In this document: piece by piece, positions 41,701 through 55,800 of the stretch
How the letters are laid out: each line of letters opens with the position of its first letter
How positions within the stretch are numbered: position 1 is the first letter of the stretch
Assembly: GCA_024305405.1 (NCBI GenBank)
Contig: JAKNDB010000098.1
Location: 3,839,501-3,903,500, forward strand
Length of the DNA stretch: 64,000 nucleotides
Source: Dirofilaria immitis
Taxonomy: Eukaryota; Nematoda; Chromadorea; Rhabditida; Onchocercidae
Direction of reading: 5' to 3'
Translations under genes and position numbers: made by a program
Notes under the pieces: generated by a model
Seen by the model: only the letters and a program-made list of their open reading frames with translations
The model's database searches: none
What the model was told of the DNA's origin: nothing

Positions 41701-44700
41701 AAAATATAATTTTACCTTTGGAAAAATATTATACTTTTATATTGGAAATGATAATAAAATATTATTGAAAGAAATTAATTTACCTGTAAAAGTGGTTTAC
41801 CACTAGCTGTTTTATAGGTCATTGGTGGGGTGAAATGAACATCATTGGTACCGATATGTTGCATTGGTAAAGCCATTGATAATGGTGGTGATTCGCCACT
41901 ACAAAATAAAATCCTTATCAATGATAAGAACAAAAAAGTATTTTTTATCAAAAATAAATAAAATTTAAAAATTATTCACTTTTACGAAATAATTTACAAT
42001 AAGATGAATTCAATAATGCTATCAAAATTTGACTATTAATTGAAAATTGAAATTGATCGGTTAATCAATCAATCACTGATTGATAATGAAAATATGTCAA
42101 GAAAAACATTAAGTATATAATGCTTTTGATGAATATTTTAAATACAAAAAAAAAATAAATGAATATGCTAATTTTTTCTTTACTAATAAATCGAATTATT
42201 GATTTATTATTATTATTACAATTAAGTAATTGTGTTAAAATTATTTATTTTAAATTATTAACTATTATTAAACATTTTGGGATAATTAGACAAAGAAATA
42301 ATTTCTTGATTAAAAATTATAAATATTATTTGATCAACCGATCTGCATATAACATATACCAAAAGATTATGATGATAATATAGGAAATGATGATGATCTT
42401 AAAATCTTTTAAATATTTAAATAAATATCAATTTCAATTAATGATAAGATAAGGTTGCTAGAAACTAAACAAAGTCAAAACGATGAGCTAATCATTTGCA
42501 TAACGATTGTTATGGGAAAGATATTAATTATGCAAATTTTATAATTGATAAACTTAATGAAAAATGGAAATGTATGCTCGGGATTGGATTAAATGAATTC
42601 TTCCTATCTAAATAGCTATAATTAGTTATCATAAAATTTGCAATGATAAGGACATTAATAATTTTAAATAAATAATATTAAAGAATGATAATTTTAATAA
42701 ATTATTATTAATATATATCATAATTACAATTAAAATTTGCATAAAACATTTATCAAAAATTAAATTAAATTTTTATATTATTAATTAATTAATAGAATAA
42801 ATAATCAAATACCGTAACATTATTTGTAATAATAAATAATCAAACACCGTAATATTATTTGCAATAATAAATAATTAAGTTTTATAATTAAATAATTACT
42901 GTAATTGAGATTGTTAAAAATAAAAGCAAAAAAACTGGAATTATTTTTAATGAAATGAGCAAAATGGAATATACAAAAAATAAAAAAATGAAATATATGA
43001 AAAAATTGTTAGATTGATTTATTTATACTTTAACTGATTTTTGGTCTTTAGAAAAAAAAAGGAAAAGTGAAATAACACATCTGTTACAATTAGAGTATAA
43101 ACTAATCCATCTGGGATAATTGTCAATGATATTGGATAGTTAGTTTATGATAAATAGTATATTGATAATTTTGTTATTTATATATTATTTATAATTATTA
43201 ATGATGTTTTCATGTTTATTTCACTAACTAAATGATGAAAATAATTCCATCATTTTATACGGATCATTAATGTTTTAATAATTATCGATAGTTAATTCTG
43301 TAAGCAAATAATAATTACATTTTGTAGTTATCATTGCTCTAGTCATCATCAAAAAATGCTCATTGATAATTGCTATAATGATAATAATTTTATTGATATA
43401 AATAATTAATCAATGAAATCAATTTTGCATTGTTAAAAAATAATAATTTACCTATTGCTTTTTTTCCATTATATTTGAGTAATTATGAAAAGATAAATCA
43501 ACTTGCCCATTTTTTTTCTTATTATATATGAATAATTATGAAATAATAAATCATTTTGCCCAATTTTTTTTTCTTTCAATTATATATGGGTAATTATGAA
43601 ATAATAAATTACCCGTGGTTTAACAATATAGGTAAGAGAAGGAAAAAGACATTAAATAAGTGCTAAAACGAGAGAAGTCTTATATCATTTCAACATGTTT
43701 GATTTTCTTTTAACACAAACAAAAAAGGAAAAAGAAAATTCCGGTTTTTCAATTTCTTCTTTTTTCAAGTATTCCTGGAAAAGAGACAAAAGTCATTATT
43801 TATTAAATAATACATTTAAATGGATGAATAAAATTGAAATTCTTTTATTACTCTAACAATTGTCAATCATCATTGATCGCTATAAAAAGAAAAATAAAAC
43901 TTTTTGTATGTTTAATTTAAAAAAAAAAAATTATCATTTAAATTTAACAATTATCATTTATTGTGTTTTATTTGCTAAAATATGAATTATAAATCATAAT
44001 TTTGATTATTTTTATTTTTTAAAAAAAAAGCAAAGCGTTCTCGATAAGAATAATCTCGATGGCTAATTTATAAACGAATAAATATATGCAATTTATTGCA
44101 TGAAATATATATGTATATGTATATATATATATAGCCATTATAAAATTGTCCTCTTTATTTCTTTTCATCCCTTTCATTTTTTGATGAAATAAATTGAAAA
44201 AAATTTTTTTTTTTTAGAAATAATCGATCAAAATTTTATGGTTCAATTCATCGTAAAATTGTATAATATATGGCGAATAATTAAAATTTTTTGTTAAAAT
44301 AATTTCTGAAAGGAAAAAAAAATTTGCAAAATGCAATTTCTTTTTTTCTTTCTGCAACTATTTAAAAATGATAAAAATGATGAATTATTTCGTCATATTT
44401 GAGCCATCATTTTACTTTTTTACTTTTTCGTCTTTCATCGTTTCATTTTCGTTTTTATTTTTTTCGCTTTATATTAAATATTATAAAATTAAATTTGTAT
44501 TATAAAATAAATATATAAAATAATAAATAGAAATATTGTAAAGAACAATTTAAGATTATTATCAAATTTATCAAATTCATTTGAATAAGTTATCAGTTAA
44601 AATGAGAGAAATAATTTTATCGTTCATTTGTCTATATCATTGCTGATATTTTATGATTGTATAGAAACAAAAAAAAAAACAAAAGGTTTTTTTTATTTTC

Positions 44701-45362
44701 ATTATTATATACAATAGCATATCAAGTGATAATCATATTGTAAAAATAAAGGTTATCTTGATCATTGAAATCAAAGGCTACTAATGAACTGGCTATTTTA
44801 TTTTTAATTATAATACAAATCGAAATTATCCATTATATGTATGTGTAGCTCGAATATGTTAAGGATATATTAACAATTGCCTAATTTCACAATCGATTCG
44901 GAATACGATATACTACAGTAATTAGAAAAAAGCAAAAATGGGATGATAATTTCGAGAGGTTAAATAAATGAAACTATTTAGTAGTTATTGATGATTATCA
45001 GTGAATGGATTTCATTCCACAATTGATATTGTTAAGTTGATTAAGATGGATTTGATTTCGTTGTTTGATTATTGTAGAAATCATAAAACTATCGCATTTT
45101 ACTTCATTATATCAAATTATAACACTAATGCTGAAGGCACGAATCAGCGATTAATCCAAATAGGAAATGATTTAAATTTTAAATAAGAAGAAATTGAAAA
45201 AAAAAAAAGAAATGATAATCGATGAAATATTAATAGTAACCTTGATGGTGTAGCAATACAAGAAGCATTACTATCTTCCATCGAGATCAGCTGCATTTGA
45301 CTTTCATTTTCATCGTTTCGAGCCATCATATTTTGCAGATGGCCATCAACATTCATCACCAT
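29711..45362 (-). CDS. Neprilysin-like M13 zinc metallopeptidase, type II membrane protein
   Basis: M13 ectopeptidases cleave extracellular peptides at the cell surface. Exons from the 5' end: 45362-45241, 41898-41784, 39952-39838, 39399-39284, 38388-38239, 37737-37632, 37114-36929, 36120-35914, 35314-35228, 34546-34328, 33864-33718, 32925-32833, 32291-32214, 31869-31707, 31495-31444, 31257-31190, 31045-30915, 30477-30413, 30123-30022, 29887-29711; about 834 residues. Order of parts: cytosolic tail of about 85 residues; one transmembrane helix (in 39952-39838) preceded by [12 protein letters not shown] and [13 protein letters not shown]; substrate-binding [14 protein letters not shown]; zinc motif HEITH (about residue 668); ENIADNGG with the third zinc ligand (about 730); and the family ending CTVW. 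All catalytic residues are present, so an active enzyme is expected. The start is the first ATG after an in-frame stop. Six one-base deficits interrupt the frame: 30422-30423, 31715-31720, 31782-31786, 31794-31797, 36980-36986, 38263-38264. Nematodes have many neprilysins, so no symbol is given. Confidence 0.93.
33543..33650. repeat. Three-copy 36-37 bp minisatellite in a neprilysin intron
   Basis: Three near-identical head-to-tail copies, each beginning AATCATTTTATCATTTCTTG, lie in the intron between exons 33864-33718 and 32925-32833. The first two copies differ by one base in length. Confidence 0.9.
36481..36662. repeat. Two-copy tandem duplication, period about 101 bp
   Basis: A block starting AAATTATCA at 36481 recurs at about 36582 with small indels and substitutions, ending in the shared ACATTTATTAATCAATCTAA. 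It lies within the intron between exons 37114-36929 and 36120-35914. Confidence 0.8.
42796..42879. repeat. 35 bp tandem repeat, about 2.4 copies
   Basis: Units starting AATAAATAAT at 42796, 42831 and 42866 share an ACCGTAA core. They lie in the 3.3 kb first intron of the neprilysin gene. Confidence 0.8.
43446..43615. repeat. Three-copy tandem repeat, period about 56 bp
   Basis: Each copy has a T-rich start after a GCCCA or CCTAT motif, then ATTATAT and an AATTATGAAAAGATAAAT or AATTATGAAATAATAAAT end. Located in neprilysin intron 1. The last two copies are the most alike. Confidence 0.75.
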
Positions 45363-45799
45363 CAAAAACCCGCTTCTTATAACAATTACTTTTTAAATCA
45401 TTTCTTCGTAATTGCCTGACATTTATTGACCTTCATCTGTTTCTAAATAATAGCATACATTATAAAAAGAAAAAATTTTTCAAATTATATTCTTAAAAAT
45501 AATGGCTTACTTTGAAGAATTTTCGAAGAAATTTTTTTTTAAATTTAACGATTAAAATAAATCTGACAAATATAACTATATACTTTTTATTATTTCATCA
45601 AAACTAAATGAATCGTATTTGAAATTGCTCCATTATCATTATCATTATTATCATTATTATTATTATTATTATCTTTTGAATAGTATATTTTTTGAAGTAT
45701 AATTTTATGCATAGAAGATTATTTAATCATAAATATAATATCATTTTTTTCAGATTCTAAGCTTAAAATGCGAGTGAAATTAGATGAGGAAAAGATAAC

Positions 45800-45875
45800 T
45801 CTGTTATCACTATCAATAAAACTGTTGTTTTAGACAATTCTGTTATGATTATCAATATAACTGTTGTTTTATATT
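45800..45875. repeat. Two-copy tandem repeat, about 39 bp
   Basis: Two adjacent copies contain TCTGTTAT, a TATCAATA segment and AACTGTTGTTTTA, 440-510 bases upstream of the neprilysin start codon. Confidence 0.8.
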
Positions 45876-45964
45876 AAGTTCGTGTTATTTAAGATATTTT
45901 TACTATCTCAAATTAAATGTCTTATTTTCCTAAACAAAAAAAAAATCAGATTCTATATTAAAAT

Positions 45965-46620
45965 GTATGATATAGCACTGGCCTTATCAAAAATTATAAT
46001 TCTCAAGTTGTAATGGATAAACTGAGATCACCGTTATGATTTTAGCTATATTTTTACAGTAAAATATATTACAAGTATAGTCTATGCCAAAAATTGCAAA
46101 TTCTTATGTTAAAGTTAATATTACAGTACTGAATATATCAAAGCTATAATTGATAAATCGAAGCGAATATTACAATACTAAGTGGATATACTGTAGTGAC
46201 TATAAAAATCTGTAATTCTTAAGTTGCAATAAATACCACTATCTGTGTCAAAAACTGTGGCAATTAGGTTAAAGTGAATAAAATTACAGTACTGACTATG
46301 TCCGAAACTGTAATTCATAAGTTGAAGTACTACGGTATTGTCTGTATAAAAAACTGCGACCCCTGGGTTAAGGTAATAATAAAATATCCATTATAACCGA
46401 AACTGTAATTCTTAAATTGAAACGAATACTATGATACTAACTCTGTCAAAAACTGTAATCTCTAGATTAAAGTGAATATTGCAATATCAACTATACTGTA
46501 ATTTATAAGTTGAAGTAAACACTACAGTACTATCTGTATCAAAAATTGTAAAATTTAGGTTAAAGTAGTTATTACAGTATTGAGCATATCAAAAAGTATA
46601 ATATTTAAATTGAAATCGAA
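45965..46620. repeat. Diverged minisatellite of about 50 bp monomers in A/B alternation
   Basis: About a dozen decayed monomers. Type A reads roughly TCAAAAACTGTAA, then TTAGGTTAAAGTGAAT, then TTACAGTACTGA. Type B reads roughly CCGAAACTGTAATTC, then TAAGTTGAAG, then CTACAGTACT. They alternate over much of the array, giving a dimer of about 100 bp. The alternation was seen by eye and not scored. Confidence 0.75.
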
Positions 46621-49583
46621 TGATTAAATTAAAATTAGATAATTGATTACAAATATATACTCCTCTATGGTTTATCAAAAATTGCAATCCCATAGAAAAT
46701 TCCATTACTACAAATATATATGCAATCAATAAGAGATGAGAGAAAAGCATACGCATACAATAGGCTGCTGATAACATATAATCAGCGAAGAAAGTAGAAG
46801 CGAAGATGGGTGGTAAATTTCTAAATAGTAAAAACTTGTTGATAATTCAAACAAAAGAATGAATAGCTAAAATAATGCTATCGATGATAACGATAACGAT
46901 TAATATTGATAATTTTATAATAATTGCTACAATCAATGGATAAAATTTAAGATATTTATTTACTTCTTCTCTCTACCTATCTCTTCATTTCATCTATTCG
47001 TTATTTGAAATAAATTTAATTGATAATGAAAATTAGAGCAAAAATATGTAATATTATCATAGTAAAGAAATGAATTTATTTGATAAAAAATATTATGAAG
47101 AAAAAAAAAGTTGTAATAATATTTAATTAAAGATTAAAATGAATTTTTGTTAAACAAACAGAATGTTTAATTACATAACAAATATTTTTTACCTTCTAAT
47201 ATTTGTTGTTTTTTTTTTTTTAATTATACAAATATATTTTGTATATAATATTTAAATAATATTAGTTATATGAAAATTTTATTAATTAAAATTCGACAAT
47301 TTTCTATTTTTCCTATTCTAACAATTACATATACTTTTTTGTTTAAAATTATTTTCAAAAAAAAAAAACGATGAAATTATTAATTCTGAAAGAAATGAGA
47401 CGTTTTCCTTTTTATTTTTCTCTTCTAATAAATTTAAAATATAAAGCGATTAATTTTGAAGAAAGAATTTTAGACATCAAACTGATAATATTTGATCAGT
47501 TAAATAAATGATAAAATTTGTTAAAAATTATATTAGCTATAAATTAAACGTTATTATTAAAAAAAAAATTTTTTTTAAAATAAATTATTAAATATTTTGA
47601 AAAATTTAATTTGCAAAATTTGAGCAAAACATTTTGCTAAAAATTAATTGAAAATTATTGCTTAAAATTTTTAAATTAATAAATAAAAAAGCTATTAGAC
47701 GACAATTTTCAAACAAATGAATAAGAATTTTTTTTCTGATCATAAAAAATATGAGTAATATTCGAGAATGCAAATGATAAGATATTTCATGATCTTAACT
47801 TTTTTTTGGATGATTCAAATTCCATTCGAAATTTTTGCATATGTTATGTGTGCTACATCTATCGGTCGATCTTATCATAACGCGTCATTTTCGATGCTAC
47901 GAATTGATAATTAAAATTATTAAAATGATTTAATAATCATTTAAGCAAATAAAACGAATAGCGCATATTGTTAGTTAGAAATATTTAAAATATTTAAGTT
48001 AATAATGAAACACTCTAAAAACATCATGATAAAAGTTTTGTAAACTGATAACAAAAAAAAGAAAAAAGCATCAAAAATAAAATTTATGATAAAATGATAA
48101 AACTATTCGATATGAAAAATTAGCATATTTGCAATTTTGAGGACAGTTAAAATTTATCAAACATTTGTCACTTAACAAAAAATCTTATCATTTAAGCTTT
48201 CCATTCAATATATTTTTCTTAATAGAATTATCATTTTTATTCATTGAATGTATGTCACGATGATGAAAACAAAATGTCATATTCAATAATATTTGCTAAA
48301 AATTACTACTAGAATATGTCACAATGATGAATGAATGAATGAATGAAAAAAAAAAAAAGATAACAAAATATCGAAAACATGTAAATCAACAAAGTTATTC
48401 AAGAATCAAAAATCTGTAAATTCATCTATTACTAAACATTGTTAGCTATAAAAATGATATATCAATTAATCGATATAATTCGTTAATTAATTCTTATATT
48501 AATTAATAAATTAAAAATATCTTTTAATTGAAAAAGTTTTTTGAGGAAAATGTTTGAAAAATGAAAAAGAAAAAAACGGAATAAATTGAATTCGTTGTAC
48601 TTATGATTTGATAATAGTTAATGAAAATTTTTTCATTAAAATCAGCTAAAAACTAATTCAATTCTTAAAAATTAAATAGCCTTAAATAGAAAAGCTATAA
48701 TTACAGGCTTATCAGATTTTCAGGCTTACAAGATTTATTTCCTTTCTTTTTTTATTCTTTTTTTCTTCCGGCAAATCACTATGGTAGCATTTCGAGATTT
48801 CGAGAAAACGAAAAAGTTAAAAATATATTTTATTGATTTTGTCATGAATAGATTTCATTAATTTTGAAAAAAAAAAAGAAACTTAATGTTCTTCGAAGGA
48901 AAATGAATGAAAAAGAAAGAAAAAACAAAAAATGAAAAAATGGGAAAAAAATTTATTATAAAAATTTCAGTTGAATTTAATTTTTCAATAAAATAATTTA
49001 ATTTATATATTTCAATTTCTTATAACAACAATTCAATTCATATTTTTGCATAATTTTTAGATTGATATATTTAATAAATCGGAATATTAATTAATTGTAA
49101 TATTAATTATTAGTAAAGAATAAAATTCTATTTTAAATTGTTTAAAATTTTTAAAATAAAAAAATTTCTTTTATCACAATAACTTAATTCGTATAATTTT
49201 AAAAATTCAAATATAATAATAAAATGTCTTTTATTACAGTAAGCATTTCAAATTTAATTTTAAATACCAAAAATAAATGAAAAATATTTCAATTGAATAA
49301 AATTTGAATTTCTCTCTCTTTTTTGAAATCAAAATATTTTAGCATATCGTTGGGATTTTAAAATTTTTCTTAAAATAAAATTTTATTTTTCAGTATTAAA
49401 AGGTCATATAATATTTATGCAAAATTTTTAACAACAAATGATATGAGCTATTAGAAAAATTGGAATTTTAAAGTATCTATCGAATTTTATATAAATTTTA
49501 TCTCCATTTTATCGAAGAAATGTTAACCAACTTCAAAATACATCTTTCAATTTCAATTTTTATCAAAAACAATTATTAGAAAA

Positions 49584-49680
49584 TGATTACCATTTCCGGA
49601 TTTAAAACTGACTATCATTTCCGGATTTAAAATGATTATCATTTCCTGATTTTAAATGAGTAATCATTTCCTTATATCAA
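49584..49680. repeat. Tandem repeat of about 25 bp, nearly four copies
   Basis: Units of the form TGATTATCATTTCCGGATTT followed by AAAA, with decay increasing towards the right. Confidence 0.85.
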
Positions 49681-50106
49681 TAATACCTTCAAATATTTTT
49701 CATTAAATGGCAAACCATAAATCAGACATGAATTTTCCTAAATTAATAGCAGTAATTGAAGCTAAAAAAAAAAAATTTTAATAATTTTATTTTTAAAAAT
49801 ATGCCTTAAAGAGAATTATTACTATTAAAAATAAATCTTAAAAATATTAAAAAGAAATTTTTAAATTTTTAAAAATTAAAAACTAAAACTTTCGAAGAAA
49901 AAAAATTGAAATTTTATTCAAACAAAAAAAAAAATCGTTGTATATTCATTTTCTATATGATACATTTTCTTTAAAATAATAATTGCATTTGATAAAATTG
50001 ATAATTAAAATCGATAATTAATGTTTGAGGAAAAGGAAAAAATGGATGAAATTTCGAAATATTATCTAAGCATAGATAAAATCAAAGTTATCATATCAAA
50101 TAAAAG

Positions 50107-50146
50107 AGGAGAGAGAGAGAGAGAGAGGGGAAGAGAAGAGAAGAGT
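50107..50146. repeat. (GA)n tract with AAGAG repeats
   Basis: About ten GA dinucleotides run into GGGG and then three AAGAG units; a purine-only strand. Confidence 0.85.
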
Positions 50147-52857
50147 GAAAAACAAGATGAATTTATTAAATTCTATATTTTCTAGAATAAGTATCAATTA
50201 TTAAATAATCTTTTAGAGAATTAATTATATTTCTTCAGTTGTAATTTGTCTAATTTTCAATCGAAAATTAATTAATAAACTTTGAACAGTTATAAGACGA
50301 CAACCACCGCAACAACAACAACAACAAATAAATAAATGAGTAAATGATGTACTTTAGAAGATAAAATAATCTCGCATTGATCATAGTGATAAATTGTAGA
50401 TAATTGAAGCAATTTTAACGATTAGCTAATAATTAGTCATTTCAAATATGTTCTGATTTCATCCAATCTCGATTATCATAAATTTCTCGATGATGTCATA
50501 TTTTCATTTCCTCATATTTTTTTCAATCGTTGCTAAAAATAAAACAATGATTAAAATAAATTTCAATAATTTAAACAATACGAATAAACAAATATGATAT
50601 GTATACATTTGTATATAATATGTATTTAAATTATGTAAACATAAATTGGGCTTTTTCGTTTTTTTCTTTTTTTTCTCTCTCTCAAAGATAAACTTGACGA
50701 TACGTATAAGTTTAGTTTAAGTATTTAGGAAGAATGAGTGCATATTTATGTTTGTTTACATACTTAACTATTCGAAACCAAGAATTGGTACATAGTGAAA
50801 TGTAAACAATACTAAAATATGGCAAAAAAAAAAAAAAAACGGAAAATTGGGAAAAATATTCTTCACGTAATTGTTCAAATAAACAAACTTTTAATCTTTG
50901 TGCTAATATCTACCAAATTTATTTTTTTCATTTTTTTTTCAAATTGTAACGAATAAATTGAACTAAATTTTAATTTAAATATCATAGCAAATATTCATAA
51001 TTCTATCAATTATAAATATAACTTAAATATAATAATAATAATATGCAAATAATATTAAAATAACAATAATAAAATATATTTTTCCATGTAAATTTCAAAT
51101 AAAAAAACAAAAACAAAAAATATTAGTTAAAAGGAAAAAATATTTTAACTGAAATGATAATATTTTTAATTCAGATCAACAATATAGATATATCATTATA
51201 TGATAATTATTAAGATGAAGTATGACTTTTTATATCATGCGATCGATCTTTAATACTATCTGTAATGATAATTTAATTCACTTATTTTTCAATCAGACCA
51301 TAAGTCATTTTATTAGTAAATCGTATAACTTTTCTACAATTCTGCAAATGATTAATTAAATGTCAAAGATGACGCAACTGTAAAATATCAACATATATCA
51401 AATTAAATCTAAATGATATTTTTAAATCTTTGTACAATCTAATCGTGAAATTAATTGATAATGGTTAAATGAATATTTTCATTAATGAATATGAATATTC
51501 ACAAAATGCTCGATAATATATTTTATTTCTATAAATGAACTAAACATAAATTATTTCTTTATATTCAAATAATCATAAATTCTTTTTTCAAAATTTTTGT
51601 AACTTTACAGTATATTCTACAGTACCATCAAATTTACACTACTGTAACAGTATTAATAAATTTAGTTTAAAAAAAAACGAAAAATTAAATCACTATTTCA
51701 GTTTACTCATTTTAGAATCATATTTGCATGTTGTTAATAAACTTTTCTATATTTTCTTTTGGAGAATAATTTTTTGAATAAATGATAAGTTTTTTTATAA
51801 TTTTTAAATAAATTTCGAAATAATCGATAACGAAAAATGAAATTTTATGATACTAAAAATTCTTTTATTTATTTGCAAAATTATTTACGCATAGTTGAAT
51901 TATATTTAGAAATGTGGAAGAATTGATATTATTTATTCCTTATCAAATAAGCAGTATTATAATAAATAAGCTAATATCTAATAGGAAATAATTATAAACA
52001 ATTAATAATGGAATATAAACAGTTAAAAATATATTTATATTAAGAGGCATATAATATTTTGTTTGATATTATATTAAGTTAATAAATATAATTATCTTTT
52101 ATTGCTTAATTACATTACAAATAAAAGTTCATATTAATTCAACCCAAAAAACTTATCATTTATCAATGATGATGTAACTCATGATGCAACAAAAGATATT
52201 TGAAAAATTGTTCCCAACTAAATAAATAAATATGATATTGTCATATGTGCATGCTAATAAGCCTAGATAATGATTGATTGATCGAGTAATTAAAAGGTTA
52301 CCATTTACTAGTTTATACTTTTACTTACTAAAAATCACGCAAATTAGTTTAATCATTTTCGAATGATTAATTGTTCGAATATTGAAACGTAATAAAAAAT
52401 TGTCATAAATTGCACTAAAAGTTTTATTAAAAATTTTTTTAAATTGACCTTTTTATTTCTATTAGTTACGGCAAAAATTATTACTATTTACGATACGCTA
52501 CAGTAATAAACATTTGGTTACGGTATACCAAATAATGTTTGATTATGGCATAAAAATGGGAAAAAGGATATAAAAAGATACAAATTTTTTTCGGTAAAAA
52601 CTATAAAATTGATGTATTTATATGATAGGATATATATCAAAGGAAATAATGCATATTTTTCGATTAATAAAATGAAATGAATTGGATAATAAATTTCATA
52701 ATGATTTTAACCAAACAAATTTGAAATTTGAGCAAAAAATAAAATAAGCTTTTTCATCCTTTTCTTTTGCTTTCCCATTTCAAATATTCATTAATAATTA
52801 TAATGATAATAATAATAATAAAAATTATGGATTATGAAATTTCATATGATTATTAGC

Positions 52858-52922
52858 ATGATAATGACATATCATATAATTATCGTATAACTAATCGGTA
52901 TGATAATGACATATCATATAAC
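52858..52922. repeat. Two direct repeats 42 bp apart
   Basis: The segment ATGATAATGACATATCATAT occurs twice without change, at 52858 and 52900. Each copy contains the palindrome ATATGATATGTCAT-like core ATGACATATCAT. Confidence 0.8.
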
Positions 52923-54784
52923 TGACTTATTCGCTATATCAATTTTAATTTGATTATTTTTAATGTTTTTTTTCGATAATTTATTGTTTATTTATAAAAA
53001 GCAATAAAAAATAAAAGAATTCTACAATATACGAACCAAATAGAATTTAAATTTCTCTTTGTTTTTCAACTTTTTTCTCTTTTCAAAAATATTTCCCAAA
53101 AATAAAAAAAAAGACTTTAAAATGAAAGAAAAAAAAGTTAATTTATTTGCGAGAAAATTTCATTTTCTATTTGGCAATCTTAAAAAATTAAATTAAAATA
53201 ACAAAAAAAAGAAAATCCAATAATTTTAAAAAGTTAAGAAAAATTACATTTTTGTTTTTTTTCTTATTATTACATCAATCATTTAAATTACGCCTATCAA
53301 TTAATCATATCCATTATTCAATATATTCATTATTCAATTTCAATTTTAATTTCTTTTTTATTTCTTTTCTGAAGAAGAAGAAAAGGAAAAGTTAATTATA
53401 TTTGATAATGGGAAAGCAGGAAAAAATTCTGAATTTAATTTCTTGCTTTAAAATTTGAAGAAAAAAATAAAAACTTTATTTGATGATTGCTTTTTTATCA
53501 ATGACTTTTATCATTTCTGATTCGTATATTAAAGAAATTATACGACATTTTATTGCTTATCATTTCGAAATAGATAATTCTTAAACGAATGGTAATTTAG
53601 TCCAATTTAATAAATATAAAAATTATTTCCATCAATAAATTATATTCGTTCATCATCCTAAAATAATTCCCAGCACTTAATTATTGATTTTATTTAATCG
53701 ATCTAGCCAGGTATACATTTATTTAGTTCAACTGATAATCGATATGTTATACTGCGATGAATAGTTTTTATCAATATTTATCTTAATTATTTTAAGATAT
53801 TTGATCAGTTGAATTGTTGGTTATTGATTATTTAGCAATATATCCAGAATTATGCTATACATAATAATATGTTTTATCATTTTTTATTACAGCATGCTGC
53901 AGTATTATTCTTTATGTTAATTTAACTAATTTAAAAGATAGGGAAAATTTGATCAAATAAAATGTTATCAGTTATCAGTGAAAAATTTTAACTTTTAAAA
54001 TAGAAAAATAGTAAATGGATTTTTGCTTTATTTAACTATTTGGTATCATTTATTAAGAATGAATGCGATATGAAAAGAATTGAACAATTGGAAAATTTTT
54101 TATTAGATATAATCATTAATAGTAATTAATATTATGTTAATTCAAATTTCATTCTAAATGATACTTTGATTTCATTAAATACTTTTATTTAAAAAGAATT
54201 CAAAATAGAAATTAATTTTAATTTTTATTAAAATTCTTTTATTTTCTGAATATTATGCAAAGAAAGAAAAAATTAATTATTTACTAAAAGTTATTACGCA
54301 TAAATGCATTAAAAGATATTTATAAATTTGATCAAAAATTTAAATTAAATTAAAAAATATTAATTAAATTACAATTAATTTAAATTTGAAAAAAGAAAAT
54401 ATAATTTGAAATAAGAAAGGAAGAAAAGAAAGGATTTAATTTATCGATAAAATTTGTTTTTCTTTTTCCATCCAATCTTAGTTAATTCTATACATAATGG
54501 ATGATTCATTTTGATAATAAATTTTTTTTTAATTTAATCTTTTTATTTGTAGCTTACGAAAAAAAATTATCTAAAAATATATGTAAAAATATTAGGTAAG
54601 CATTTCATACCTGAAATGTATGCACAATTAAATTTAGAAATAAATTTATTTTTTTAAACTTAATTTTTAATTAACATTTTATTATTAATTTAATTATTAA
54701 AATTATATTCCAATATTTTACATTGTTTTTAATAGTAAGTAATATTTAAAAGAAGAAAAAGTAAAAAAAAAATAATTGAATGGA

Positions 54785-55015
54785 TCTTACGTATTACGTG
54801 TTACGTGATATTTATAGCATTATCATGATTATCATCGAATATACATTAAAATTCATTCATTCTAAATAAGCTATTGATTTAAAGAATTTGAAATAACTTT
54901 CAAAAATTATTTAAATAGTGATAATAATGAAAAGAAAAAATTAATAGAATAAATTTTACGTATTACCTGTTACTATAGCATTATCATGTAATATTTATAT
55001 CATTATCATGATTAT
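54785..55015. repeat. Duplicated segment, copies about 170 bp apart
   Basis: A TTACGTATTAC...GTTAC block followed by TATAGCATTATCATG occurs at about 54788 and again at about 54957, the second with an extra ATTATCATG segment. Confidence 0.65.
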
Positions 55016-55510
55016 CATTGAATCATCTAATTGATAAAAAGAAAATGTATTGTAATAGTGAAATAAAAGTATAAATGCTTAATGGATATAAATAAATAAA
55101 CAGATAAATTAGTTAACAAAATTGCGGTAAACAAATAACTAGGCTGATAAGACTAAGACTTATCCATTAACAGAAATGTCCATATATAGGCTAATATAAT
55201 TTAAGCCATCATCTACTAACAGATGTATGTATATATTTGCTATATATGTATATATCATGTGTGCATTAATGTGACCTTAGCCTATTTACTTACTCTAATG
55301 AGAATCTAATGTTTATATAGGCTAGATAGATAATAATAAGCCTAACGAAGAATATAAGCCAAGTGCTTATCGATTGTGCATCAAATAAGGCTTTTTCATT
55401 CCGCATGGCTTTCTTCTGAAATATAAACTGTTTCTAAAAATTTAAAATCTAACGTATATTAGTTATAAGAAAAAAATTTTTTTTCTTTTAAATTAATTAT
55501 TTAGATGTGC

Positions 55511-55800
55511 AGGTGGAGGGAGGAGGTGTATGCGTGGGTGAATGTTGATTTTTGCGTGGGCTTGTTTATTTTTTTGGTTTTAATCAATAAACTGTGGAAT
55601 TTTAATTTTCTTCTAAAATATACAAATTATTTCTAAACGAATAAAATTTGATATATCAGATATATTGATATATCTTATGATATATTGATATATCAGTGAT
55701 AAGACTATTGTTGTTATCGTATCAGAAACGAAAAAAAAAAATTGTCTGTACCAAATGTATGTTGTAGGTGTATGCGTGGGTTTATACGTGGGTATATGTT
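55511..55800 (+). other. G-rich island with a repeated GGTGTATGCGTGGGT motif
   Basis: The purine-rich string GGTGGAGGGAGGAGG (55512-55526) runs into GGTGTATGCGTGGGT (55525-55539). The same 15 bases recur at 55767-55781, followed by TACGTGGG. Between them lie several GATATATC palindromes (about 55650-55697). This is abruptly G-rich on one strand within very AT-rich DNA. No coding sense was found. Confidence 0.6.

Noticed and set aside
46589..46777. Minus-strand 62-codon hydrophobic frame upstream of neprilysin
   Set aside because: It resembles a signal peptide, but it begins inside the decayed minisatellite, has no partner exon, and the neprilysin N-terminus is complete without it.
55140..55400. 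Several AGCCTA / TAGGCT hexamers, close to the nematode telomere repeat TTAGGC
   Set aside because: They are scattered, in both orientations and not in tandem; not a telomeric array.
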